Virus record (IMG/VR): IMGVR_UViG_3300035183_001040
Span: 1-64,000 of that record
From: a virus
Strand: one strand, 5' to 3'
DNA: 64,000 nt
Shown: positions 22,010 through 29,189 of the stretch, one piece after another
How positions within the stretch are numbered: position 1 is the stretch's first letter
How the letters are laid out: every line of letters begins with the position of its first letter
Program-made: the position numbers and the translations under genes
The notes under the pieces: generated by a model
Database searches by the model: none
What the model saw: the letters and a program-made list of their open reading frames with translations, nothing else
Told to the model about the DNA's origin: nothing

Positions 22010-23058
22010 GAATTTTCATCGTTCCTATCGAACCTCTGGACGAGCGCTACAGCGAACAGTGGTACAGGTGGTGGCCGGAGGGGCTGGCTCGCCTTGGGCA
22101 TAACGTGTCCGTTGTAGACCCACCGAAAATTTTCGACGCGGGAAAGAAAATCAAACACGGACAGTTTCTCGACGTTTACGACACGAACATTTACAAGGCT
22201 GGGCAGGCAGCGACGCTGGCGCAACTATTTCGAGACGGCGTGATCTGCGACGGGGACTGTGTTCTGTTCCTCGATGCGTGGAATCCTGCCGTCGATCAAG
22301 CAGCGTACATGCGAGACGCGGGCGATCGAAAGGTCGTCCTCGCAGGATGCTGGCACGCGGGCACTTACGACCCTCACGACTTTCTTACGCAGAAGGGCAT
22401 GTCGCCGTGGGCAGCATACTCCGAGATGGCTTGGGGGCGCGCACTCGATCTAAATTTCTTTGCCACCGAGTTTCACGCTCGACTGTTTCAGGATACAAGA
22501 ACCCCCGATCCAGCTACAGTGCACGTGACTGGATTCCCGCTGCTGGCACAGGAATGGCAGCAGTACTCGATGCCGTGGTCCGAGCGTCCGATGATCGTTG
22601 TCTTTCCTCACCGGCTCGCGCCAGAAAAGGGCCTCGAAGACTTCAGGCAAATCGTGGAGCTGTACGAGAAGAGATACGCAACCGAACCCGAAACCAAAAC
22701 GATACGCTGGGTCAGAACTCGGGATGAGTACAGGCCGAAACAGGTTTACTGCGAGCTTCTCGGGTCGGCGCGGGTGGCTGTGAGCACAGCACGCCAAGAA
22801 ACTTGGGGTATAGCGATGCTGGAGGCTGCATCGTTGGGGTGTCACATTTGTGCCCCCGATCGCTTGTCGTATCCGGAGATCTACGAAGCTAAAGAGCTGT
22901 ATCGATCAGTGGACGAGGCGGTCGAGATCATCCACGCAGCGCTGCACGCGTCGGAGCCGCGGCCGTGGGATGGTGCACGCTGGGAGAACGCTATTGGGAA
23001 GGCTGCTGCGCTCATCCAGAAAAAGTGCGAGGAGATAAGAGCACAACGCAGTGTGTAA
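22006..23058 (+). CDS. Glycosyltransferase, GT4/GT-B type, resembling queuosine-tRNA mannosyltransferase
   Basis: 350 aa; ATG overlapping the previous stop. The C-terminal half is GT-B: PHRLAPEKGLEDF at 201-213, then VSTARQETWGIAMLEA around 259-274 containing the EX7E pair Glu265 and Glu273, and LGCHICAPDRLSYPEIY at 277-293. The order STA-x-x-E-x-x-G-x-AMLEA followed by GC, CP, LxYPEI is, from memory, very close to the QTMAN/GTDC1 enzyme that mannosylates queuosine in tRNA-Asp. Placed between FolE and DpdA, it probably adds a sugar to a 7-deazaguanine base in DNA. Neither the sugar donor nor the acceptor can be read from sequence. Confidence 0.8.
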   Translation: MRIFIVPIEPLDERYSEQWYRWWPEGLARLGHNVSVVDPPKIFDAGKKIKHGQFLDVYDTNIYKAGQAATLAQLFRDGVICDGDCVLFLDAWNPAVDQAAYMRDAGDRKVVLAGCWHAGTYDPHDFLTQKGMSPWAAYSEMAWGRALDLNFFATEFHARLFQDTRTPDPATVHVTGFPLLAQEWQQYSMPWSERPMIVVFPHRLAPEKGLEDFRQIVELYEKRYATEPETKTIRWVRTRDEYRPKQVYCELLGSARVAVSTARQETWGIAMLEAASLGCHICAPDRLSYPEIYEAKELYRSVDEAVEIIHAALHASEPRPWDGARWENAIGKAAALIQKKCEEIRAQRSV

Positions 23059-23104
23059 TCATCGGAGTTGATCGGCGGCGGCGTCGTCGCTGTTCGAGGT
23101 ACGA

Positions 23105-24025
23105 ATGAGGATAGCACTTGCTGGGGTTGAGAGTTCTCACGAACACTTGTGGGCAGCTTGTTTATCACGTGCGCGCTCTGTACTCACATCTTTCTTCTAC
23201 GCAGATACGATCGAACACTCGAACAGATTTAACCTGTGGAAATCGACGCTTCATCAAGCAACGTTTCGTCTTGTAGACTCGGGTGCATACACGTTCCGCA
23301 CCACCGCCTTGTGGGGCAACAAGGAAACCGCTGCAGGCATAGACGTCGACGCTTACCTCGACCGCTACATCAAGTGGATCTTGCGCATGCGGTCTTTGAA
23401 ACTGGTCGATTACTGGGTGGAGATGGACATTGGTGTGGCAGTTGGGGCAGAGTGGGTAACTCAGCACCGCAAGCGCTTCTTTGATGCGGGGCTCGGTTAC
23501 GGGCTTATCCGAGTTTGGCACTCTTTGGAAAGCGACTGGCAAGGGTGGCTGGACCTGATCGCCGAAGCGAAACAGCCGAATCGTTCCAGATTCGTAGCGA
23601 TCGAGGGAAGAAGCAAGTACTACGCACCGATTGACTACACCAAGTTTATCCGCGCAGCATACGACCAAGGAGTCCGAGTACACGGATTCAGAATGACAAG
23701 TTTCAAAGACTTGAAAAGGTACCCATTCTACTCCGTTGACTCGACAACTTGGACCACGGCGGTGCGTTTCGGTGTCACCCACTCTGTTCGAAACGGGTGG
23801 CTGGAATCAAGCTTGAACGGGGACCGGGTGTGGCGCGGTAGACTGATCCCACGGCGAACGTCGACGTACCGCACGCGCCTAGACCTGGTGAAGACGACTG
23901 CAGCGCAGTGGGTCAAAGCAGAAAAGCAAATCACAGAGCTATGGGAAAAGCGCGGCATAAACTGGGACAAACAACTGGAAAAGGTGCTGCATGAAGAAGG
24001 GAAAGCAACAACAGCAACCGTATAA
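23105..24025 (+). CDS. dpdA: DpdA-type transglycosylase (7-deazaguanine into DNA)
   Basis: 306 aa, ATG after GAGGTACGA. Features of the DpdA/TGT TIM-barrel family are: LVDSGAYTF at 57-64, VEMDIG at 105-110, RVWHSLESDWQGWLD around 136-150, FVAIEG at 163-168, VHGFRMTS at 192-199 and YSVDSTTW at 209-216. The two Asp residues in DSG and MDI would be the nucleophile and base of the guanine-exchange reaction. Phage and bacterial DpdA proteins exchange guanine in DNA for preQ0 or a related base. This one belongs to the short phage-type form, without the tRNA-specific zinc site of TGT. Confidence 0.8.
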   Translation: MRIALAGVESSHEHLWAACLSRARSVLTSFFYADTIEHSNRFNLWKSTLHQATFRLVDSGAYTFRTTALWGNKETAAGIDVDAYLDRYIKWILRMRSLKLVDYWVEMDIGVAVGAEWVTQHRKRFFDAGLGYGLIRVWHSLESDWQGWLDLIAEAKQPNRSRFVAIEGRSKYYAPIDYTKFIRAAYDQGVRVHGFRMTSFKDLKRYPFYSVDSTTWTTAVRFGVTHSVRNGWLESSLNGDRVWRGRLIPRRTSTYRTRLDLVKTTAAQWVKAEKQITELWEKRGINWDKQLEKVLHEEGKATTATV

Positions 24026-24755
24026 ACGCTTCGATGTGGGCGGCCTGCCGATGATCGTTCTTCCGATCGACCTCCCCGAAGACAACCCTGAGAACCCGAA
24101 CGAGATGTCCCCAGAGTTCTTCGAGAAGGAGAAGGAATCGATCAAGACCTACGGCATGATCGACCCGCCTGCTGTTCGAGAGCTGCCAGATGGGAGGTTC
24201 ATGATCGTCGATGGTCACCACAGACGCCGCGCCGCAAAAGAGCTCGGGCATGAGACGATCACCTGCGTTGACCTCAGTCGGATGAGCGACCATGACGCGC
24301 GCAAGTTCATGCTCATCGCGAACGAGCTTCGGGGACGCGCCGAGCCTGTGAAGCTCGCGGAGGTAGTGGCGACGCTTACCGCAGCCGAACCAATCGAGAA
24401 CCTCATCAGCACGCTGCCGTTCTCAGCGCAAGAGATCGAAAGCATGGTCAAAAGCATCGAGCCGTTCGACTGGTCCCCGGTAGGCATCGAAGAACCTGCC
24501 CGAGGCGGTGGTAGCGAAGGTAACGGCGGCTACGAGCAGGACAGAGTGTTCAGGCTCGGTTCGATCCACGCCCACATCCCCGTCAGGCTCCACGACGACC
24601 TCATGATCGAGTGGAGAAAAAGCGTCGAAGCTGTCAGCACACGCAACGCGGAGATCGTGCTTCGAGACATCCTGAAACGACTCCGGGCGTGCCCGCCTGA
24701 ACGGAAAGAGGAGGAACCGCACGATGATCACGATCACGAGAACGCTGGAAATTGA
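23991..24755 (+). CDS. ParB-like protein next to DpdA (DpdB-like candidate)
   Basis: 254 aa. The ATG lies inside the end of dpdA (35-base overlap). Residues 35-110 form a ParB/Srx domain: NPENPNEMSPEFFEKEKESI and the DGHHRRR motif at 74-80, which corresponds to the nucleotide-binding loop. The C-terminal part is helical and ends in an acidic His/Asp tail. In the bacterial dpd islands DpdB, a ParB/DndB-related protein, works with DpdA to insert preQ0. The position here suggests an equivalent partner. It is unlike the first ParB-like protein outside the core motif. Confidence 0.75.
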   Translation: MKKGKQQQQPYKRFDVGGLPMIVLPIDLPEDNPENPNEMSPEFFEKEKESIKTYGMIDPPAVRELPDGRFMIVDGHHRRRAAKELGHETITCVDLSRMSDHDARKFMLIANELRGRAEPVKLAEVVATLTAAEPIENLISTLPFSAQEIESMVKSIEPFDWSPVGIEEPARGGGSEGNGGYEQDRVFRLGSIHAHIPVRLHDDLMIEWRKSVEAVSTRNAEIVLRDILKRLRACPPERKEEEPHDDHDHENAGN

Positions 24756-25149
24756 CGCCGGCCACCGGCTTCTCAGGCACGAAGGGAAGTGCAAACACCC
24801 GCACGGGCACCGGTACAGATTCGACGTGACGCTCGGGTCGAACGGAGGCCTGGACGAGGTCGGGCGGGTCCTGGACTTCGGAAGAGTCAAGGACCTCGTC
24901 GGTAGGTGGCTGGATGACAACTGGGACCATGGGTTCATTCTTGAGCGGGGCGACCCGCTCGCAGCCTTCCTCGCGAGCTCCCAGTCCAAGCTCTACCTGC
25001 TCGACGCGCCCCCATCGGCCGAGGTTCTGGCCGCGCACCTTGCGGCACAGGTAAAGCGCACGCTCGCAGAGGAAAAGTCGCCGTTGTTCCTTGTTCGGGT
25101 CGTATGCTTCGAGACGCCGAACTGCTTTGCTACGTGGGAGGTCGGGTGA
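24724..25149 (+). CDS. queD: 6-carboxy-tetrahydropterin synthase (QueD)
   Basis: 141 aa. His14 in DAGHRL and His27/His29 in HPHGHRY are the zinc ligands, Cys23 is in the place of the catalytic Cys, DFGRVKDLV is at 51-59, WDHGFIL contributes Asp68 and His69, and FETPNC contributes Glu130. These are all hallmarks of QueD/PTPS. It converts dihydroneopterin triphosphate from FolE to 6-carboxy-tetrahydropterin. It overlaps the ParB-like gene by 32 bases and the next gene by one, so the pathway genes are translated together. Confidence 0.9.
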   Translation: MITITRTLEIDAGHRLLRHEGKCKHPHGHRYRFDVTLGSNGGLDEVGRVLDFGRVKDLVGRWLDDNWDHGFILERGDPLAAFLASSQSKLYLLDAPPSAEVLAAHLAAQVKRTLAEEKSPLFLVRVVCFETPNCFATWEVG

Positions 25150-25907
25150 TGCCTGCAGGCGGAACGTACAGCGTCAAGGAGATTTTCCTCACGGTACAAG
25201 GCGAAGGAGCGCGGGCAGGGTCGAAGGCCGTGTTTCTTCGGTTTACGGGCTGCAACGTTTGGACCGGGAGACCTCAGGACCGAAGCAAAGGAAAAGGCGC
25301 GTGCGCGGCTTGGTGCGACTCGGACTTCTTCAAGGGCAAGAACATGACGACGCGCCAGATTGTCGAGCGGCTGGATGAGCTCTGGCCCGACGACGGGAAG
25401 CATCAGCGGTGGGTCGTTTTGACAGGCGGCGAACCCGCGCTCCAGTGGGACATGACGCTCAGGTATGCGCTCGAGGATGCTGACTGGTTCGTGGCGATGG
25501 AAACCAACGGCACCGTACTCCTTCAGGCGCCCGTCGACTGGCTCACGGTCAGTCCGAAGCTCGGCACGAAGCTCGTCGTCACCCGAGGCGACGAGTTGAA
25601 GGTCGTCTTGCCGGGAGTAGCACCCGGGACCACGGAGCAAGGGTGGACGGCGGAGCAAGGGTGGACGGACGAACAGTTGGAGCAGCTCGCGGGGGTCAAG
25701 CGATTCGAGCACAAGTTCGTGCAGCCTCAGGATGTTGTCCGCCCTGAGGCGACTGGAGAAACCCTGCTCAGCCGGAACCTGACGCACCCTATGCACACGG
25801 CAGAAGCGTTGTTCAGAACGAGCGTGAAACGCTGCCTAGACTTCATCAACACGCATCCTGATTGGCGACTGAGCTACCAGGTCCACAAGGCAATCGGAGT
25901 CCCGTGA
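25149..25907 (+). CDS. queE: 7-carboxy-7-deazaguanine synthase (QueE), radical SAM
   Basis: 252 aa; the ATG overlaps the queD stop (TGATG). The N-terminus SVKEIFLTVQGEGARAGSKA and FLRFTGCNVWTG, then VVLTGGEPALQ and the METNGT strand, are those of QueE. The iron-sulfur cysteines are Cys35, Cys52 and Cys56, giving C-x16-C-x3-C. QueE proteins usually have C-x14-C-x2-C or C-x3-C-x2-C, so the spacing is unusual. The product is 7-carboxy-7-deazaguanine (CDG). No QueC for the next step to preQ0 is present in the window. Confidence 0.9.
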   Translation: MPAGGTYSVKEIFLTVQGEGARAGSKAVFLRFTGCNVWTGRPQDRSKGKGACAAWCDSDFFKGKNMTTRQIVERLDELWPDDGKHQRWVVLTGGEPALQWDMTLRYALEDADWFVAMETNGTVLLQAPVDWLTVSPKLGTKLVVTRGDELKVVLPGVAPGTTEQGWTAEQGWTDEQLEQLAGVKRFEHKFVQPQDVVRPEATGETLLSRNLTHPMHTAEALFRTSVKRCLDFINTHPDWRLSYQVHKAIGVP

Positions 25908-26116
25908 TGCATCGCCGTTACCAGACCATGCTCGAAGAGGAGGCGAGCACCCTTCGGAGGCGAGTCGAAGGTGTCCTCGGATGGGCAGAGGGGGATGCAG
26001 ATCGCTTCGACCTCCCGATGCTCAGAGAGATGGTGCGCGAGAAATCACCAAAGCTGCATCACCTTCTTGGCCAAACAATTCGCGAGATGCGGCTCAGAGC
26101 GCTTGGGCGCCGCTGA
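25907..26116 (+). CDS. Small unknown protein at the end of the modification operon
   Basis: 69 aa. The ATG overlaps the queE stop by one base. It is helical (MLEEEASTLRRRVEGVLGW, then MVREKSPKLHHLLGQTIREM). Its last 23 bases overlap the end of the convergent endolysin gene. No family recognised. Confidence 0.55.
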   Translation: MHRRYQTMLEEEASTLRRRVEGVLGWAEGDADRFDLPMLREMVREKSPKLHHLLGQTIREMRLRALGRR

Positions 26117-26810
26117 CTTCCGCCGAAGCACACTCTAGCAGTTCCTCGTACTCCTCACGCGAGCCCGCGAACGCATCGACGTCGCACAGCCCGTCCACCC
26201 CGGGCCACGTCGCTCCGTTCGCGTCGCCCCCGTGCTGCCACACGTCGGCTCGCGCCCACGGGCGCGGGCAAGTGTACGGTGCCGATGGCCAGTGGTCGTA
26301 CTCGCAATCGCGCCTAAACTCGGATGGGTAGCGTGCAAGCCAGAGCGGCGCCGTGCTCCACGTCGCGTCGAGGTCGAGCTGCGCGGTGAAGGACTGGTAC
26401 GAGTACCAGCCGATCTCACGCCATACCTCACGCATCCGCTCGCGGAACGCCTGACACCACACGCGCCAGAGCGGTCTCTGACCGAGCGCGAGAGGATAGT
26501 TCTGCTCGACGTCGAGCCAGCAAAAGAACCTGCGCATGTGCCGCTGCTCGTGCACGTCGAGAACTTCGAGCACGTGCTTGGCCTCCGCCCTGGCGTCGGC
26601 GATCCAGTCCGGGCCGCTTGGGTGAGCGAAGTGGTAGACCGACACGTGCAGTCCGGCCGATAGAGCTCCAGCGATCTGCTCTCCTGCGAGCGAATTCGTG
26701 AGCGCGCCCCCTTCGGTGAGTTTGACGATCGCGAACTCGGCTCCGGCCTCGCGCACCTCGGCCCACCGGATGCGGCGCTGGTACGAGGAGACGTCGATGC
26801 CGGAGATCAT
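26094..26810 (-). CDS. GH25 endolysin (muramidase)
   Basis: 238 aa. GIDVSSYQ at residues 4-11 and FCWLDVEQNY near 97-105 are GH25 motifs, with Asp6, Asp100 and Glu102 as catalytic residues. VYHFAHP, WYSYQSF, LWLARY and VWQHGGDANG complete the family pattern. It cleaves the glycan strand of peptidoglycan. No signal peptide or binding domain is present, so it needs a holin, for which 28016-28243 is the candidate. It is the last gene of the leftward late operon. Confidence 0.88.
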   Translation of the reverse strand: MISGIDVSSYQRRIRWAEVREAGAEFAIVKLTEGGALTNSLAGEQIAGALSAGLHVSVYHFAHPSGPDWIADARAEAKHVLEVLDVHEQRHMRRFFCWLDVEQNYPLALGQRPLWRVWCQAFRERMREVWREIGWYSYQSFTAQLDLDATWSTAPLWLARYPSEFRRDCEYDHWPSAPYTCPRPWARADVWQHGGDANGATWPGVDGLCDVDAFAGSREEYEELLECASAEVSGAQAL

Positions 26811-27496
26811 GCCGGGGTACGTACGCGCCTACCGTACTTAGCCTTGAGCGTGCGCTTCCAGTTGGGCATCACAGCGCCGTAGACCTGCTTCGTGGTCCCC
26901 GCTGGCCCGCCCGCGCGAAGAACCATGTACCCTCCCGGGCTCATGGTGCGTGGATCGGTGAGTTGCCTCATAAAATCGTACGGCCCTTTGCCGTCCGAAA
27001 ACCATCTCGGACCGACGAAGTTGGACACAGCGACGCCGTAGATCTCGTAGGAGTCGCCTTCGACCGGGTCGCAAATCTCCATTGCCACCTCGTGCTCGTA
27101 GTCGAAGTCGGCCCAGAAATTCACGTACGGATCGATAATGGTCTCCAGCACTTCGTGCGAGAGCGTAGCCGAAAGCGACAACGAGCCGTAATACTGAGTC
27201 CCGCCGTTGCCCTTCACGACGCCCCAGCCGATGACCAGTTTCGGCCGGCCGCGCGCGTCGGTCGTGTGGTACGCGAGCGCGTCTGGCGCCTCGGGGATGT
27301 AGTCCTTGACCACGCAGTGGAGGTAGTCGCCCGGTGTGTCCTTCTCGCCTGCGAAAACGCCGATCGACACCGGCTGCACCTCCCACCAGCCGGCGAGGTC
27401 GCGCGCGACCTGCGCATCGAGCGCAGATCCGATGCGTTCGAGAGCGAAGCGCGTGAGCGTCACGTCTGAGGACTCGGAGTAGATGCCGATTTTCAT
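26807..27496 (-). CDS. HExxE zincin-like protein, probably virion- or lysis-associated
   Basis: 229 aa; the ATG overlaps the previous stop (ATGA). LSHEVLETIIDPYVNFW near residues 112-128 and EHEVAMEICDPVEG soon after give H-E-x-x-E then D-P and a second acidic segment, the pattern of small metallopeptidase-like proteins of phages and actinobacteria. The N-terminus MKIGIYSESSDVTLTRFAL is a Rossmann-like strand-helix. It could process a virion protein or peptidoglycan. The chemistry is inferred from the motif only. Confidence 0.6.
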   Translation of the reverse strand: MKIGIYSESSDVTLTRFALERIGSALDAQVARDLAGWWEVQPVSIGVFAGEKDTPGDYLHCVVKDYIPEAPDALAYHTTDARGRPKLVIGWGVVKGNGGTQYYGSLSLSATLSHEVLETIIDPYVNFWADFDYEHEVAMEICDPVEGDSYEIYGVAVSNFVGPRWFSDGKGPYDFMRQLTDPRTMSPGGYMVLRAGGPAGTTKQVYGAVMPNWKRTLKAKYGRRVRTPA

Positions 27497-27753
27497 GCGA
27501 GCGCCTCGATTCTGCGCGCCAGCTCGCGAAGGTTTGCCAGAGCATCGCTGACCACTTTCAGCTTGGCCGTCTCAATCTTGGCGAGCGAATCTTCCTGGAA
27601 GACCACGTAGATCCACTTGTGCAGAGTTGCAGGCGACCATGCGCAAACCTCCACGCGATCGTCGTCGTGAATCTCTACGAGCAACCGAAACCCGGAGTCG
27701 AACTGCTTGCATCGCTGCACGAGGGCATCGATGGTGTCTGCGGTGTCGGTCAT
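27493..27753 (-). CDS. Small unknown protein
   Basis: 86 aa. The ATG at 27753 overlaps the lipoprotein gene's stop (ATGA). It has a helix (DTIDALVQRCKQF), two strands (RLLVEIHDDDRVEVCAW) and a final helix (VSDALANLRELARRIEAL). No family recognised. Confidence 0.55.
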   Translation of the reverse strand: MTDTADTIDALVQRCKQFDSGFRLLVEIHDDDRVEVCAWSPATLHKWIYVVFQEDSLAKIETAKLKVVSDALANLRELARRIEALA

Positions 27754-28019
27754 TTCCCCGGCCCGTCCGGCGCGCCAGCATCGACCACGATCACGGTGCA
27801 GTTTCGTCGCCGCTCCGCCATCGCCTTGCGCTCCGCGATGAGTTTGAGCACATCGGGTAGCGCCTCGGCGCCGCAAACAAGCGCGATCTCCTCGGCCGGC
27901 ATCCCGACGTGGTCGTCGATGCACTCGATGATCTTGATCGCATCGCCGAGCCCCTCAGCCGTCTTGGCCGGGGTGCACGCGACGAGGGCGAGAGCGAGAG
28001 CAATCGTGCGAGCGGTCAT
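27750..28019 (-). CDS. Small lipoprotein, possible outer-membrane spanin
   Basis: 89 aa. The ATG at 28019 overlaps the stop of the holin-like gene and follows GAAGGAGGACCTGC. The N-terminus MTARTIALALALVACTP ends in a lipobox (LVAC). It is followed by a helical part containing two Cys and an acidic, Pro-containing C-terminus. In the lysis region, a small lipoprotein of this size is a reasonable candidate for the Rz1-type outer-membrane spanin, with 28894-29181 as the inner-membrane partner. That pairing is inferred. Confidence 0.6.
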   Translation of the reverse strand: MTARTIALALALVACTPAKTAEGLGDAIKIIECIDDHVGMPAEEIALVCGAEALPDVLKLIAERKAMAERRRNCTVIVVDAGAPDGPGK

Positions 28020-28243
28020 TGCAGGTCCTCCTTCTTGGGTTTGGGTGCTACGTCCTCCTCGGGGTTCGGCGACGGGCTTGCGCCGTACGAAACCGGAGGA
28101 AGGTGCAAGCCGAACAAGCCGAGCACGCCTGCGGCGGCGAGCACGTACGAGCGCCATTCGGGGCGAAGTTGGATGATCGTTGCGGCGGCCGCGCTGAGCA
28201 TCGCGACCAGAAGCTGCCGCCAGTTTTGCTTGAGCCAGGTCAT
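28016..28243 (-). CDS. Small membrane protein, holin candidate
   Basis: 75 aa. Two hydrophobic segments are at about residues 11-26 (LLVAMLSAAAATII) and 33-46 (YVLAAAGVLGLFGL), separated by a short charged turn, with a charged Pro/Lys/Glu-rich C-terminus. Size and topology fit a class II holin. It is co-translated with the lipoprotein and lies near the GH25 endolysin. Confidence 0.6.
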   Translation of the reverse strand: MTWLKQNWRQLLVAMLSAAAATIIQLRPEWRSYVLAAAGVLGLFGLHLPPVSYGASPSPNPEEDVAPKPKKEDLQ

Positions 28244-28258
28244 GGCGCGAAGCGTACC

Positions 28259-28642
28259 TCAGAACGACAGACCAGCAACGTGAAACTTGCCCTCCGCAAC
28301 GCCGGCGGCGTCCCCAGTCGCAGTCCAGTAGAAGAGCCAGTCGCCCGCAACCGAGACCGGGATGCTCGCGGTGAACCTCCCCGTGCTGTCTTTGACAATC
28401 TGCGGGTCCACGCCGAAGGTGTAGAGCGTGACGACACCGACAGGATCTCGCGTGCGCAAGGTAAGCGTCGCAGGGTCGGTGAGCGTGCCGAAGCGGTCGC
28501 GCGTGACAAGGCAGATGCGCGCGACGTCTCCGACAACGAATCCCGAGGTTGCGTCTGAGCACGCTGCTGTCATCGATGTGCCTGCGTTACCTGCCGTGAC
28601 GAACGCGACCGGGCCTCGCCTGAAGACGGAAGTCTGGAGCAT
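28259..28642 (-). CDS. Beta-rich unknown protein, likely virion-associated
   Basis: 127 aa. Alternating strands with Val/Thr-rich repeats (RICLVTRDRFGTLTD, VSVAGDWLFYWTATG) suggest an immunoglobulin-like fold of the type found on phage tails. The length and layout resemble 29190-29600 nearby, with which it may share ancestry. No ribosome site is obvious. Confidence 0.55.
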   Translation of the reverse strand: MLQTSVFRRGPVAFVTAGNAGTSMTAACSDATSGFVVGDVARICLVTRDRFGTLTDPATLTLRTRDPVGVVTLYTFGVDPQIVKDSTGRFTASIPVSVAGDWLFYWTATGDAAGVAEGKFHVAGLSF

Positions 28643-28648
28643 CGAACG

Positions 28649-28888
28649 TCACGTGTCCACTGCTTCCGCCTCGTCGAGTTCGCTCGGCGACGGAGGGCGT
28701 AGTGTTTCGAGCGCGCCGTTCTGCGCCACCTCTTTCAGGCTTCTTGCCGCTTCCTGTAGCTTCCTCGATGCTTGCAGGAGTTTCGCGCACGCAGCATCAT
28801 GCTGCTCGTCTGGCTTGACCTCGGAGGCGGATTTCGGCGGCACCGACTTCGCCGTCTGGTCGAGCGCGGGGAAACTGGAACTTGCCAT
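28649..28888 (-). CDS. Small helical protein
   Basis: 79 aa from the ATG at 28888, which has GAGGTGAGAACC before it. A GTG nine bases upstream overlaps the previous stop and is also possible. It is a helical protein with an Ala/Leu/Lys-rich middle (CAKLLQASRKLQEAARSLKE) and an acidic end. No family recognised. Confidence 0.5.
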   Translation of the reverse strand: MASSSFPALDQTAKSVPPKSASEVKPDEQHDAACAKLLQASRKLQEAARSLKEVAQNGALETLRPPSPSELDEAEAVDT

Positions 28889-28893
28889 GGTTC

Positions 28894-29181
28894 TCACCTC
28901 GTTCGTCTGGTTTGGTACTCAGAGATCAAGACCTGAAGCTTTTCCCTGAGGTCGTTCATAGCCTCTGCTTCCGTTTCCATGGCCTTGGTCATGCTGACGA
29001 GGGCCTCGGTGCACTTGCGCACGTCCGAGAGCCGTGACTCGTGAAGCGCCGCGATGATCGCGTCCTTCGATTCGAGTTTGCGCCAGAGGATGATGACCGT
29101 TAGGCCGAGGAAGATGATGATCGCACCGGCTCCCCCGAGCTTGAGTAGTTCGTTCGCTGCAACGACTGCGGGAGGGTCCAT
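28894..29181 (-). CDS. Membrane-anchored coiled-coil protein, possible inner-membrane spanin
   Basis: 95 aa. One transmembrane segment at residues 15-32 (GGAGAIIIFLGLTVIILW) is followed by a long charged coiled coil (SKDAIIAALHESRL, TKAMETEAEAMNDLREKLQV). An N-terminal anchor with a coiled coil is the plan of Rz-type i-spanins, but also of some holins and tail proteins. It is placed in the lysis region with the lipoprotein at 27750. Confidence 0.55.
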   Translation of the reverse strand: MDPPAVVAANELLKLGGAGAIIIFLGLTVIILWRKLESKDAIIAALHESRLSDVRKCTEALVSMTKAMETEAEAMNDLREKLQVLISEYQTRRTR

Positions 29182-29189
29182 GGGTAGGG

